From: Trileptium ribeirensis
Lineage: Eukaryota; Nematoda; Enoplea; Enoplida; Thoracostomopsidae
NCBI GenBank assembly: GCA_030248225.1
Contig: JASANE010030215.1
Location: 1-64,000, forward strand
DNA length: 64,000 nt
Direction of reading: 5' to 3'
The number at the start of each line of letters is the position of its first letter. Position 1 is the stretch's first letter. The notes under the pieces were generated by a model. The model did not search any database and was not told the DNA's origin. It saw nothing but the letters and a program-made list of their open reading frames with translations. This document shows, one piece after another, positions 25,868 to 39,038 of this stretch. Position numbers and translations under genes: made by a program.

Positions 25868-28800
25868 TAATAGTAGTAAACAATTATATAGCGCCGATTT
25901 CGTTAAACGTTCCACAGGCGCGTTATATAAATACGATCAATGTCTAAATAAATACGTTTCAGTCTGCTCGTGATTTGTAGTCTTGTTAGGTTTAGATTCC
26001 TTAGGTTGCAGCATATTTGTGTATAATTCACAGCATTTTCTATTATATTCACTGCATTAAGATGTAAAATCGGTAGGGAAATTGCATTGAGTAAACGAAT
26101 CGCTTGAAAAAAGAAACTTGCGAAATTGTAGAAAATATACAGGGACAATCTAGTTAAGAAAAATGAAAAATAAAATTTATTTTCAATTTATCGTCCAATA
26201 ATCATTTTTGTGTTTTCAGTAAACTAGTGAAGTGGTGGAGTTAAAATAGCTTTGTTACCTTCATGCAAGGAAACAAGGCATTCGACAGATTTCGTTTTCG
26301 TGTCACTAAACGTGATTCCACTGTTATTGAATTCGGAGATGGAGAAGCGCCAGGTTCGGAATCGAAGAATTCTCACTAGACCGCACTATGGTGAAAATTA
26401 TGGGCGTCCGTTTATTTTTTCTCTGTAAACAGGAGTTCGTTATCTCAACGTAATCCGATGTGGACGTGTGAGGGCTCTTATGAAAGCTACAATACTCTAG
26501 ATGTGCCTTTTGGAGGTTTTATTTCGATTCGACCCATCTACGTTCCACCACAGGGCGTCAAAGGGGTGTACCCAAGGGTACATGGGTAAAATGAGCTATT
26601 TTTGGGTCATTTTTGCTTATAATTCGGCAACCCTTGAGCCAATTTGAATCATTTTGATATCGAAATATGTGTGCTAGGAAGCTTTATTTATGAGTATATA
26701 AATTGTTTGGTCGGGTCCCTATAGGGACTAGCAAATTTCCAAAATTTTGTTCAAAATTTGTTCAGGTGTAGCTATGTAACCACTCAAGCGATTCAAACGA
26801 AGTATGGTGTGTGCATAGTCAACAGATTTGATGCATAGCCTCTCGGTCAATTGTCATTTGAGGCCAAAGTTGGGCCCGACGCCATAAATGGTCATCCGTG
26901 AAATTACCACTTCTAACCGTATATTAATAGATTTGTGGCTCAAAATAAGTTCATATGGGTTTTCGCAGGTGCAGATTTCAAATATTCTCTGTATTTAAAC
27001 GTATCTCTTCGTGTAGAGGTAGTTATATCAATGGTTGCAACAAGGCGACTGATGCGAAAGGGACGAGTGTCATGCGGTCTGTATCAAATTCTGTTTATTT
27101 TCTGTTACTGTGTTTTTGTAAGATTCTTATATATACATAGATAGCACACATATGTTGTTCACGATTCGTAAGCAGTTCTGTGGTAGAGTTAACCTTCGTA
27201 GGGTACGTACTAGATATCTGACTATCAGTTTTGCTGCATGTATGCCTTATCGAACTTAGTAAATATTTTTTGGCGAATTACATCTTTGGTTCGTAACAGG
27301 AATATATTTTTAATGAGTTGTTCCACTGCATGTTAACGTTACAGTTTCTCAATTCTTCGAATTCATCCACTTGGCATGTCGCCAAGGTCCTAGTATATTT
27401 CCTCCAAAATTTTGATGAATGAATAAAAGTTTTAGATATTGAATAATTTGATGACGTTTTGTTTTCGGACTGCTCATAAACTTTAGATACAGTTTCTAAT
27501 ATCTTGGCTTTATAATAACTAAGTGCAATCGCTATATAAAGTAATTAATATGAGTGGATAAACAGTTTTTATTTAAAGATAATCATTTTGTAAAAATAAT
27601 TGGCAGTCGTCAAACTTGTTTGAGACATTTTCAGCTGTTTATCAGGGCATTCTTCATGGACCATTAACACTTCTAATCTATGTTATTATGTTGCACTTTT
27701 TGTTGACACAATATTGTACATCCGCTGGTTTATACAAGAATATCTAACAGGAGCTAATAGCTTTGTCTTTTAATTATCTTTTAATTTCTTTATAGATTAA
27801 AATATTGTTATTTTAAACTTTAATTACTTAGTATTTTTATTGCTATATTTTTCCAATTAAAGTGGGACTTTCAACTAAATGGTCACAGCCTAGTTTCTAG
27901 TATATATACTTCAGCGATCAGCATGTGTCACTCATTACTGTATCTTTGCGTTGAGCTAAATTCATAAATTAAATTTCCAGGACATATAACTGATTCAGCG
28001 ACAACATCCATGAGACTTGTTTAAAATATTACCATAATTTTTCAGTATTAAAATATCACATTTTAAATGATTTTTTCTTGTACTTCCCATAGAACAAATT
28101 TGAAATATTGTAATCAAGTTTGGAACTGAAGACATAAAAGCTAATAAACGAATTTAATAAGGGTTCACTCAGAAAATAACTGACTGTAAACACCTTTAAA
28201 TGGTTAAAAATCACATATTGATAAAAGCTCATACATGAGATATGTTGTTGGAATTTAAATATTTAATGATTTGGTTGATTTAGTTCTAAAATTTTCAAAT
28301 TTTTGAACAATAATCCAATACACCAAAGTTCCGTGAACTCTACACAGAGTGTAGCTGATTAAATGCTAGAGAATACTCACTTGCAAAATAAATCGAAAAT
28401 TCCTTAAAATGGGCTATTTAAACACGTCTTAATGTTTCTTACACTATCTGTTTCCTTTGCAGATTCTGATCTGTCACATTGTCTTATTACAGAGCATTTT
28501 CAAATCTAAATCGCACGTCTTTACCCAATCATATTTTTTATTACAGCTAAAATGTTGCTATTTATATTTTGCCAACTATTCATGACCGGCTGGTAAAATA
28601 ACAAATAGATGATAACGCGGTAAATGCGCCGCTTAATAATAATACTGAAATCGTAATTAAGTAAATTGGCAATGACACAGTCCTGCGGGCTAAATCCCTG
28701 CAAAAGAAATATTGTACTTTGATGCGAAAACGTGAAGATTTGAATGCCCGCTGCTATACCGCGTTGTAATATAACGGATGCATGTTTTGTATAATATCTT

Positions 28801-30091
28801 TGCTGATGGGACTAGATTGAAAAGCGCTAACAATAGATTCCGGTGAAGTCTCGATTATTTATTAGTAGATTAAACTCTATTTAGTTACAAAAGTTCTATG
28901 ACGCGTAAAAATGCGACCAACCGATTGAAATAGTTTTGCATCATTTTAATACTATAACTATTGCAACGCTATTAATACGATTATTTATTCCAAGTTGAAA
29001 TAAAATAGTTCGTTATATATTGCATTTTCAGTTTAGTGCAGTGGATTGCGCTTTACTAATGCACATCACTGTCTCAAAAAATATAGGATTCTCCAAAAGT
29101 TCAATTAGTGAAACACATAAATATGCCTGTGCTCAATGTTCAATTTCAAAACAAGTCCTCAGGCTTTTACGCCTTTGGCAGACCCAACGGTGTATTAAAA
29201 TTCATGAAATTAATAAGGCGTTGTTAAAATTCACATTTTGGAAGATCCTTCAAAAATTGTAAAAGGTCTGCAGAAGCACTTATCGAGTTCTTCTTTTAAA
29301 TTTACCGATGTGAGTTATTTGCAGTAATCATCATCAAGTTCTAGGCTTGTCTATACATCCGTTTGGTGCTATTTTAACCTTCGTGCTACGCCATGTTTGC
29401 ATCAGAAAGGAACATGATATAGTTGCAACTGTATTGTAAGGGAAAATATGTATGAAAAGCAAGTGTTCAACTGCTTGTTGTTGATTGTTATTTGTGTGAT
29501 GCTTTAAATATTTGAAAAGTTTGGCATTTTTATCCATCAGCTACAACTGTTGTGCACTTTGCATCCTATGAATTTAATAACTTGTAACATCAATGACATA
29601 TAGCTGTATAGTTCATTTTCAATGAGTTCTTTCTACAGATTAGAATAATTCGGTAAGTGCCGAAAGAGAACATCCATGAGAACAAATAGAGTTCAGGGCA
29701 AAGTATAAATCAACCTATGCTGACCATAACATTGTTTATGGTAGACTCCACTCAGAAAAGGTAAGTGCCAGACACGAAAATGAAAAAGATAACTTTATAT
29801 ACAGTACAATTCTGTTCTGGGTTCTTGCGACTTCAGAATTTTAGGTTAGGCTTTAAGCCATGTAGTCAACAAATGCATATGCTTAACCCAAAGCTCCAGG
29901 TGCAGTATTTAGCTTTCGTGGTTACGTGAACAAATTCGAAAATTATGATCAATATTGCAAAATCATGATTATCACAACTAAATTTTCATTACAGCGCGTG
30001 AACGCATCAAACTTTGCTAAAACGTTTCGCAAGAAGTTTTGGCAACAGACGTCTTTGTGTTGAAATTAAAATATACTATTTTAAATTAAAG
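25868..30091. other. Intergenic
   Basis: No gene supported over 4.2 kb. 26520-26760 contains aggcaacctttgag-type phrases (attcggcaacccttgagcc, ggtcgggtccctatagggac) similar in style to the dispersed non-coding repeats at 55680 and 60950. Short frames throughout lack domains. Confidence 0.4.
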
Positions 30092-30600
30092 TATATTATG
30101 CAATGTTAGCCTTACAATATCCCAACGGTTGTAACCTATGTAAACTCCACAGTGTCAGGGACACTGTCGACAACAGGGTGTCTTACACAACCTCATGTTT
30201 TTATAAAAATTTTCAAAGGTAGCTAGCTATACGCCACTTCTCGACAGTGTCACGCACACCGTGTCTTCTGGCAGTTTTATTGACAGTGTGAGGCATTATT
30301 TCATCAACTTTCATATTGTCTAGATACAAATGTCGAGAAAAAACTACACAAAACAGTTGACTAATAAAATTGCATTAGCTACAGCTGGTGTCCGTTACAG
30401 TTAATTCCCGCAAAATTGGGAGCTAAGGGTATGTACGACACTGTGAAAAAATGTAGGAGCTAAGGGTGCGTCGTACATCCTCGAAAATTGGGTTAGAGTA
30501 TGTGTGTCGCCTTGATTGTCTATACGGTAGGGTCACGACTACAGGTAGGCAAAAGTTCCAAACATCGGGGACATTATAACGTGAAAGCCGCGTTATATTC
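30092..30600 (-). mobile_element. ~510-bp MITE, copy A
   Basis: On the minus strand this matches 54821-55339 along its whole length: end motif cacgttataatgtcccc, interior cacccttagct, gtcaataaaactgcmagaag, ttgtcgacagtgt. The terminal inverted repeats are decayed on the left (ttacaatatcccaac) and good on the right (ggggacattataacgtga). It is non-autonomous and has no coding capacity. Confidence 0.85.
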
Positions 30601-31985
30601 GAAAAAGATCTTGCCACAGCGGAGGTGGCGCAGATCTTTATAAAAACGTTATGAAGAACACAACTTAAGATTAATTTGGTTAGTACTTAAACTGGGAAAA
30701 AAGTTAAAAAGTGGAAAGTAGCCCTATTTACAAAGTGGGGGATTACACCCACCTGCTCGATATCATTTGCACGGTTACTGGTAAATCATTGGTGGTATTG
30801 AGGTCACATGACACTATATTAAATTATCATATCGTATTTTTATTAAAAAAATATATAAAATGTCATAAGCAACTGTCACGACTATGTCGCACAAAAATTT
30901 CTTTTTTCACCAATTTCGGCTTAAACATTCTTTTATAACGGGCAGATGTTCAGGAAATTTGTAATGTGGGTGCTCTGCATGACTTTTTTCGACAGGTCAG
31001 ACTTAGTGAAATTGTTTTGGCCTGCCTATCTTTATATAAATAGTTTTGGTCTTCCTCGGCGCATTTCAGTATAGGTCATATGTCTGTATACAGATGGGAT
31101 GGTTGACCCTAAGCCCCAACCTACCACTCTGCTAAATACGTCAACGATAGCGGTATAACAGGCACGGCAACACAAGTACAGTTACAAATTTTATCAATAA
31201 GATTTTACCTTATCACAATATGATAACGTAGCAATCTTCCATTAATTTTCCTTGAAGCATCAACGTTATATAGACTTAATAATGATATATTCGGTAGTAT
31301 ATGGAAAGTGACATTTGTGCGGTAATCATTTATCAAACAATATATAACAAATGTTGTACACCGGTTATGATAATTTTAACAAAAAATAGCGTATAGCTGC
31401 GAACAAACATTTAAATTTCGAATTTAAAAATTTTTAATTTACAAACATCGTCTAACTGATGCAACGATTGAGCGGAGACCCTAAGCTGAGTATAGTTCAA
31501 AGGATATGTAAAGAAGAAAAGTAATTAGGGTATCTATTATGTCATGAAGGAATCTGTAAATCTGTGCAACACAATTATTGCATCAATAACTAATATTTTA
31601 CTCGTTCTTTGGACAGAATAAGGAGTAACGGAAACCTATTTAAGGCCATAGGAATCACCATTTTGAATTAACAATACATGGCTAATCTTGAGGGATACTT
31701 CCACCGCTTGAATTGATATGTTTCCGAATTATAGGACTGTGAAATAAAAAAGTTCTTCAGCTCAAATTTTTCATTTTTATTCTCAGATTTCTTATTTTTT
31801 CAAGCACCATCAAATCATCGTCACTTACTGAATGATTACTGGTTTCACAAGTAGATTACCGGACTGCTGTGTATCATTCCCTTTGGGCGGTCATCTACAG
31901 CCCATAGTATTATCTCATTAACAGTTCAGTACATCTGGATGTTGTGAAGCCTGATTATATAGGAGCATGTCATTAGATAGACCAT
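30601..31985. other. Intergenic
   Basis: No gene or structured RNA recognised; a 75-codon frame at 30711-30938 has no domain. Confidence 0.5.
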
Positions 31986-32276
31986 TAGGCTTTATTCACA
32001 TTGCGCCCGATCAGACGCGATGAGATCCCGTAAGATACGATCCGACTTTTACGTGTATTTTATATATTGTTCAGATGCATGCGATCCGAATCCGACACAG
32101 CATGCAAAATGTTGCTTGATGCGAATCGTACACGAATTGGATGAAGTAGTGTGAAGCAAAAATACATATACAAACACACGTATACGGTAGGAGAACAGTG
32201 TTTGCTCGTGTTGGTCCAGATGGGAAGCAATGCGAACACAAATCATGCCGGATCAGACGAATGTGAACGCAGAAAC
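31986..32276. mobile_element. Probable TIR element, ~290 bp
   Basis: The left end ttattcacattgcgcccgat is imperfectly mirrored by ccggatcagacgaatgtgaa at the right, a TIR of about 20 bp with indels. Internal gatccgac/gatgcgatccga words repeat. Fragments resembling it occur at 12596-12705. The overlapping minus-strand frames (65 and 82 codons) show no domain. Confidence 0.5.
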
Positions 32277-33530
32277 TGTGGAAAAAATTTAAACATTTTG
32301 AAATCCAATTAAAATGCAAAAGTAATAACTGCCTTCATTCTCGGTTACTTCTAGCCACAATAGTACCTTAGCAGAATAAAACTGTACAGTGAAGTTTGCA
32401 ATCCAGAATCAAGCGGTCTAAGAAGCATTCAATGTGTCTATGTTCTTACAATAAATTTGTAAAAAAACTCAGTGACTTCTTGTGTTAGGGCACCATGTCA
32501 TAAATGTCTTATCCGTAAAACTAAAATTTATGTTCTAGGCATCATTTTTGGCGGATCGCATTGTAAGCGGTATGTATATATAAATAGCTTATATGTGAAA
32601 ATTCGCAATGAAGTTCAGTATGCGTGTTCACATGCTATAAGAGGATTTTACAACTTAACAGCTCCATCTTTCAACATAATAATACTTTTAGGGGGTCTTT
32701 TTTGTAAAGGTGATTCATTAAAAATTTTCATAAATACGTCTGTGCAAACAAACGTACATACGATTTTGCGTGGTTTTAATAATGTTGTAGCTGTTATGTT
32801 ATGGGAGTTATAATAAAAATATGCCTATATATAATATATGCTTATAAATGTATACTTTAACCATTGTAGCTGAAAACAGAATGAAATAATAAAAGCTGCA
32901 AAGAAAGACTATAAAAATATCAATAATAGCAAGGAGCCACAAAACCCGATGAGGAAAAATGATGTCACTGTGATACTTTTAAAATAGTTTTGGGCTCTAA
33001 ATAATATTTGAATGTGATTATATTGCACAAGGTTTTATGCTAATGACCACAATAAAGTAGAATATTACTGGAAGAATCATAAAAATTACAGACTTTTCTT
33101 GATGCTAAACGAATTTTAATGATTTTCTTGCTAAACAAATAGATAAGTATTTTGACTGGAAACAACATTTATAACATTTCTACGCGGCTTTGCAGCGATT
33201 GAGGATGCCATTTCAGTAAGTACAGTTTTCTAACGCTAAGAAAGGACGTCACCACGGCGGGTTTTAGGAGTTGTTCGCCTGCGCCCCACTCCACCAATGT
33301 TAGGCGATGCTAATAGTCTACATTTGCAAAGAATTTGTTTTAATACTGGCAGCAACCGTCAGATCGATGAGTTGATCGACATCCACAATGCGTGGGTGCC
33401 ATCACTGTATAAAATTTTCTGGCTACCCCCACCTTCCGCCGATAGCAGGGTATAACTGGAAAAAATCGGGGATGTGATATATGCTAGTAAAGTAACAACA
33501 AGATGTCAAGTTCACTTGCATAAAACATAG
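32277..33530. other. Intergenic
   Basis: No gene supported. A 113-codon frame at 32472-32813 shows no recognisable motif, and its codons look no different from the surrounding AT-rich DNA. Confidence 0.45.
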
Positions 33531-33790
33531 GGTTCTTGGGTCAGGACCCCTCCCCTAAAAATGGTCGTTGGGATTCTTAGTGGTGGTGCACTACTCCCAA
33601 TCAAAGCTTTTCTAAAGCGTTGCCCTATATCCCACACTTTGCTAATTTTCCCCGATTTTTGCTAATTTGCGCTAATTTTTTCCAAACTCTTCCCAAAATT
33701 TGCTAAAAATCGCAAAATTTTAGATATTTGTAGGGATAGTGGCTAGATATGGCAAGAACGGATGAGGGGTCCGACCCTCAAGAGGAGAAA
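33531..33790 (+). repeat. Dispersed AT-rich repeat with GC-rich shoulders
   Basis: GC-rich shoulders (ggtcaggacccctcccctaa and gatgaggggtccgaccctca) flank a run of tttgctaattttccccga-type phrases. It has the same architecture as 15750-16078 and 49340-49610. The shoulders themselves are partly inverted repeats (gacccctc / gaggggtc). Confidence 0.5.
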
Positions 33791-35045
33791 CCCACTATCC
33801 AATAAACATATATGCAACGCAGTGTGACAAATGTCGATGCAGGACTCAAAAAATCTAAAGACCTACGCGTCTGGCCAACCTACGCAAAGTATTGATATTT
33901 TCGCACATCTTCTATTAAATTTGTACACAAAACCGTGTTTTGAAACCCACTATATTTAATAAAGTACCAAACGATTTGATTTACGAAATTGTGCGTTAAG
34001 CGTAATTCAAAAACAATAGTTAGTACAGTATTAAAACAGTTAGCGGTAGCTTAGGGATAAGCTTATCTGAATAATCCGTTATCAAATTACTTATCAGCCA
34101 TCTGTGCAGATTATAAGCCAGGCTGTTCTAAAATTTAACTCACAGCGTAATACTTTTTTGCAATTTTGAACAAATACTTTGCGAGTTTCATCATTTTTAT
34201 AAAAAATTATAAATACAACATAGATATCAAATTATAGATACATGACTACTACATAGCCGTTTTCTGCATGAGATAAATTGTTTAGATACACTGTAATAGA
34301 ATTACTTATATATATTGTAATGGATAGTTGCACTTTACCTGAAGGCAAATCGGAGCCTTCATTGCAGAGATACTGATGACAGAAGAAACATTAGTCTAGT
34401 TTTGGCCCTGAAATTTTTTTACACATTATTGAAACCAAATCTGAAGTCGTTATGAAATCAACAGTATTCACCTGTCGCAGAAGTGACTGGCATACAATGA
34501 TACCTTAAACTAAACAATGCCAAATATTCCAATGCCATAAATGATAAAAGTAAAATATACACACGACTTTAAGGCAAAAATAATAGTTTTGTCGTATCTA
34601 TTCCTAGATTCAACTGGAAAGATATTACTGATGCATTAATCAGCCTATAGATACTTTACTGTTAAAAATTTAACAGAAATATATACCGCCCATCAGTGGC
34701 AAGTTTTATTAACATACCGATGCCCGGCCGCCTTTACCACAAAATTGATTGTTCTTGCTCTATTGCTAGTTTTAAAAAGGATTGCTGACTAAATATATAT
34801 TATGCCTGCTGGCACTATATCCCATATAACCCGTACCGTGAAAAATGTTGTCACATTGCTTTAGCGGTATAGCGGTTAGTATGACATAGACAGGGTGTAA
34901 TTGGCGCAATAGTATTTTCGGTAAGTTATCGTAGTAAAGGAAATGCAACAATCGATACCAAAATAGCATATATGAGCAGATTATACAACTAAATGCCAAT
35001 GTAACCTTCAGGGGCGGAAATGAAATGCTTGCTATGCCGTTCTCG
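33791..35045. other. Intergenic
   Basis: No gene or repeat recognised; AT-rich with short frames only. Confidence 0.5.
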
Positions 35046-35165
35046 ATATACTAAGCCTAAGCCTCAGTCTTAGCCTAAGCTAAGGTTTCTATATGAGCCA
35101 TGTACTAAGCCTAAGTATAAGTCGGGTGGCTGCCGCCCCCGAACCCCGCGCTCTAAGCTGCTCTT
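35046..35165 (-). repeat. CTAAGC-rich dispersed repeat
   Basis: Several degenerate copies of ctaagc/cctaag occur at 35050-35085 and 35103-35118. A GC-rich block ending at 35150 follows. On the minus strand the order gggttcgggggcggc, then cgacttatacttaggcttag, matches 45070-45120. It is probably a short dispersed element rather than a telomeric tract, because the hexamer is not maintained. Confidence 0.5.
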
Positions 35166-37287
35166 TTTGCTAACGTTATAACGTCTGGCCCTTAAAGGTG
35201 ACATGGGCCCAACTAAGCATTTCCGAATTAACCGGGATATATTCCTCTTGCCTGACAGAGTTAACAACGGCTTATTTGTGAAACACTAGGTATTTATTGT
35301 TTGAAATTCAGGCAATTGTCGAGATGAACTTTTAGAATTCGAATGATGATGACGATACTATATTGTGTGCTAGGTTACAAATAGACATATTCGGACAAAC
35401 CAGGTTGTTACTAAATAAGATAAGTTTAGTTTTCGACAAGTTAAGCTTTGACATTTTAGCCTTAAAACCAGTTAATCTGTTCATTCACTATATTAACTTA
35501 TGCAACATAAACAATTATAGTATCTAGTTATCAATCCATGATATAGGTTTAAATGTAAATGTCATCAGCGCAACAGCAGAATTAGAAACCGTTGTTTATT
35601 TAAAATGGCATTCATGGGTGTAGCATGTACGTTAGACAAATGCAGTCAAAAGACTCTTCTTTGTGGCACAGAGCAAAGTCAATCAATAACCTGAGCGTAG
35701 CCGTCAGGCAAAATATTTAAGATCGTACAATTAAAACCGGTACCATGCGAGCTAGTTAGGCGAGACGGTGATTTGTTGTAATGTGGTCGGTAGTAGTTCA
35801 TGACTGATAGTACCAAAAGATGCAGTAAGTTGTAGGGAAAGAAGTAGCCTGGGCTACCTCTTTGTAGCTGGTTTGAATATCGCTGCTCATTTTCAACAGC
35901 ATTGGATCCATGACATAGTTATTAAATTGGGAAAAGAAGAGACACAATGCCATTCAACTGTATACCAGTCCAAAAGACAAATTAAATAAGCGTGACAAAC
36001 TTCAGGATGGCAGTTCGAAATGAATCGTAGAATAAGTTTACCAGCGGAAATATTTCAGCAAATCAGCGCCCACTTTGGATATATTCTCAAACAATATAAG
36101 TGTGACTGCGTACCAGTTCTTTCTATCATGCATCAAAGCGTACAGATTTCGTTACGCAAACTGAAATTTTGTTGCTAAAATCTCATATAAAAAGCGTTGC
36201 GATTAAATGCCCACTAACAAGTCTCTGTGCTATTGACTAAAGTTTAAAATTTATTATGAAAATTGTATTTCATATCAGTATCAGCAGTCACAATAATATC
36301 ATTTCATTAATATACTGCCGAAAAGAATTGTCGATTTAGTTCGTAATATAGTGAAAATTCTCAAAATAATAATACAGAACAGAGTATAGCATTGAATTCT
36401 ACTTACATCAAAAGCAAATTTTATATATATTTATTTAAAGCACTAACAAGAAAACACCGTTTGAAAGCAATCGTATAAATAAATATAGTGAAGGCTTTAT
36501 ACGCTTAACAGACCACGTTGTCCCTATATTGCTACAGCATTTTAGAGCATCATTTGCAACGTACAATAATGTTACACTTGCATAGTACGCTTCAATCAAT
36601 TTCTTCTAAGACACAAGTCTTATAGCAACATTTAAACGTGCAACCTAGTAACGACTGAGAAAATGATTGTTATTCCTGCGGCCAGGCTGTTTCTAGACCG
36701 CATTGTTAAATATCAGCAATTTGATATATTAATTTTGTCTGAATCCATCATGATATACTCGATTTTGTCACACAGACGCACCTCGGTAGACGGATGACCA
36801 AATGCGCTGAAGCACGATTCATAAAATCGACACAAATTGAAAAGGCTTGCCCTGCCTAACTAAATCTTAACGGTGTATTTAAGAAATTTTTAAGAAACGA
36901 AAGAATTTTCAAAAAATGTAATTAAGCATATTATTTTATTTATACAGGTCTCACAACTGTCTAAATATAAAATCATCTCGCTCAATATCAAGTTGGGAGT
37001 ATCTACATTTGTGCTGAAAAAGGAAGATACATAAAACAAATTAAAAGGCAGTAATTTTCAGTAAATTTGAGCATCAGCGTCGCACTTTAACTCCACACAG
37101 CAAAAAGTAGTAAATGGAAGAACGTGTTCCACGGCATATTATTACAAGTCGTCATATTTTCTTAGATTGCAGAGTTTAATATAAAAATTTGCAATTTTCA
37201 TTTATTGCACTATAGTATAGCAGTAGTTCTGTTTAGGAATAATTCGGTTTATACTTATAAGACATTTTTATGTCATGGCAAACTACT
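35166..37287. other. Intergenic
   Basis: No gene or RNA recognised over 2.1 kb. The sequence is AT-rich with no extended open frame. Confidence 0.5.
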
Positions 37288-37542
37288 GTAGGCAGATTTA
37301 AGAGGCGAGGTTTCCCTAACCCCTTCTGCCATAATTATTATTCATTTTCTTTCTTAAAATTTATCTAACCATAAAAATATATGGCAGCGCTCGGCGACCG
37401 CTAGTTCTGCGGACGACTTTTAATGATTATTCATTCTTGAGTGATATGAACGCTTTTCAGAAGCAGAACACTGCTGTAAATGTAGTCTCGAATGTACCAC
37501 ATCAACTGAATAAAATTTGTATTGTATTGTATTGTATTTTAT
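37288..37542 (+). mobile_element. Dispersed retroelement 3' end with (TATTG)n tail
   Basis: Second copy of the unit at 10748-11007 (shared cagaagcagaacac, tgctgtaaatg, gtctcg). It ends ctgaataaaatttgtattgt followed by three to four TATTG repeats. The polarity, AATAAA-like motif and short-repeat tail fit the 3' end of a non-LTR element or SINE inserted in plus orientation. Confidence 0.65.
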
Positions 37543-38370
37543 TGCTACGTAGTATGTAGGGTTAGAACCAAATGCTTTATTGATGCCTCGGCCGATGTCC
37601 CCTGACTTGTGAGTTTACTGAGCCGCTCCTCAGGGCTGTAATTAAAGACCACTATGTAATAACTATAGTTTTCAGCATGCTTTAATGACTGTTCTCAAGA
37701 ACTAGTGAATTTCAGCTCATCCTAACTGATATATAATTTACCAATAATTGGTATGCGAACAACACACTATAGGTCTGCAGAGGTCATAATTGAACACAAA
37801 CTGTACGCCATGGCGTGAACTAGAAACTAATTTGCTGATGAAGTATGATGAAGAACTGTTTTGATTAAATATTATTAATGATCATATACATTATAACATT
37901 ATATTCGAGTTATCTAACCGAGCGAAGTGTGCTTAAACTTTCAATTTACCTTTTGTTCGTGTAAAGTATGTTAATGACGGCGTTATAAGCGAGATATAGC
38001 TTTGTTTAATTGTTCAGTTCGATAGATCACAAGATAGTTCATGTCGGCTGTACTGTTGTACCACTGTAAAGAGTTTTTTCGGTTCAGTTCATTCTTCTTT
38101 ACCACAGTATTGGAGCGTACGTATCTATTCTATACCCTAAATGGGCTTAATGTTTTCATCACATTTGGACCTAATGCCGCATGCACATATACATGTAGTT
38201 TACAAAATATACGCTGTATCAACTAGTTGTCGTATAAGTGCTTGTTGTGTCCCATCTGTGCAGAGTATTTATTGTGTGTTACGTTATACAGTTGTACAAT
38301 GTTGTAAAAATATGTTAATGTATGTGCATCTATCTATACGGCACGTATGATGCGTATACATGTAATAGTT
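37543..38370. other. Intergenic, upstream of the inverted repeat
   Basis: No gene supported; frames at 38041-38226 and 38141-38350 are short and without domain. Confidence 0.5.
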
Positions 38371-38698
38371 GTAGCATGATTTCTGTGTCTCAACCATTTG
38401 TACGCACAGTTGTGCGATAATCCAAGTGCGGAGGTTGAGCCGAGCCGTGCGAGACGAAACCGAGCACGAGGTTATCGCTATGCGATTGCGCATCGAGCAA
38501 AAGCGCAAGTGTGACACGAATGCAAACGAGTGCGTAGCACGAGTTTGAATGAGTGATCGCACGCGCGCTTGCAAGTATGGGAATCCATAGCGATAGCCTC
38601 GTGCTCGGTTTCGCCTCGCACGGCTCGGCTCAACCTCCGCACTTGGATTATCGCACAACTGTGCGTACAAATGGTTGAGACACAGAAATCCATGCTAC
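38371..38698. repeat. Large inverted repeat (112-bp arms, 103-bp loop)
   Basis: The left arm 38371-38482 and right arm 38586-38698 are reverse complements with only a few mismatches and one single-base indel. The arms are CpG-rich (gccgtgcgag, ccgagcacgag) in an AT-rich setting. The hairpin could fold over its full length, so any transcript would be a long double-stranded RNA. Open frames on both strands here are mirror images of one another. It lies about 340 bp upstream of the start codon of the KIAA1958-like gene. Confidence 0.95.
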
Positions 38699-39038
38699 AA
38701 ATAACTTGTGACATGGTCCCATGTGTACCGCAATTATTAATGTTGTTGGTGTTGTTTCGGTACAACTGATCACTATATTGCAAAATGACGATGCTTTTAT
38801 TAACAGTTATTGACAATATGTAAATAATCCAATATAGCTAACTTTCATTAAGATAAAGTTTGAAACAACACAATCGTTATTCATGAAAATAAGTCTTGTT
38901 TAGTTGTTATCACTTGGTGCTGAGGCTATTTAATGTGCTTTAAGTTGTATAAACTTGTTTCATTTATTTCACTTAATGTTGAGTTATAACTTCGCTTTGC
39001 TTTGTTTATCGTGGCTTGCCTATGCAATACTTATACTC

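Noticed and set aside
35050..35120. Interstitial telomere-like (TTAGGC)n
   Set aside because: Only two or three imperfect hexamers occur in a row, and the block belongs to a dispersed element also seen at 45070-45120.
38284..38816. Open frames of 112-128 codons on both strands
   Set aside because: They are mirror images created by the inverted repeat at 38371-38698.
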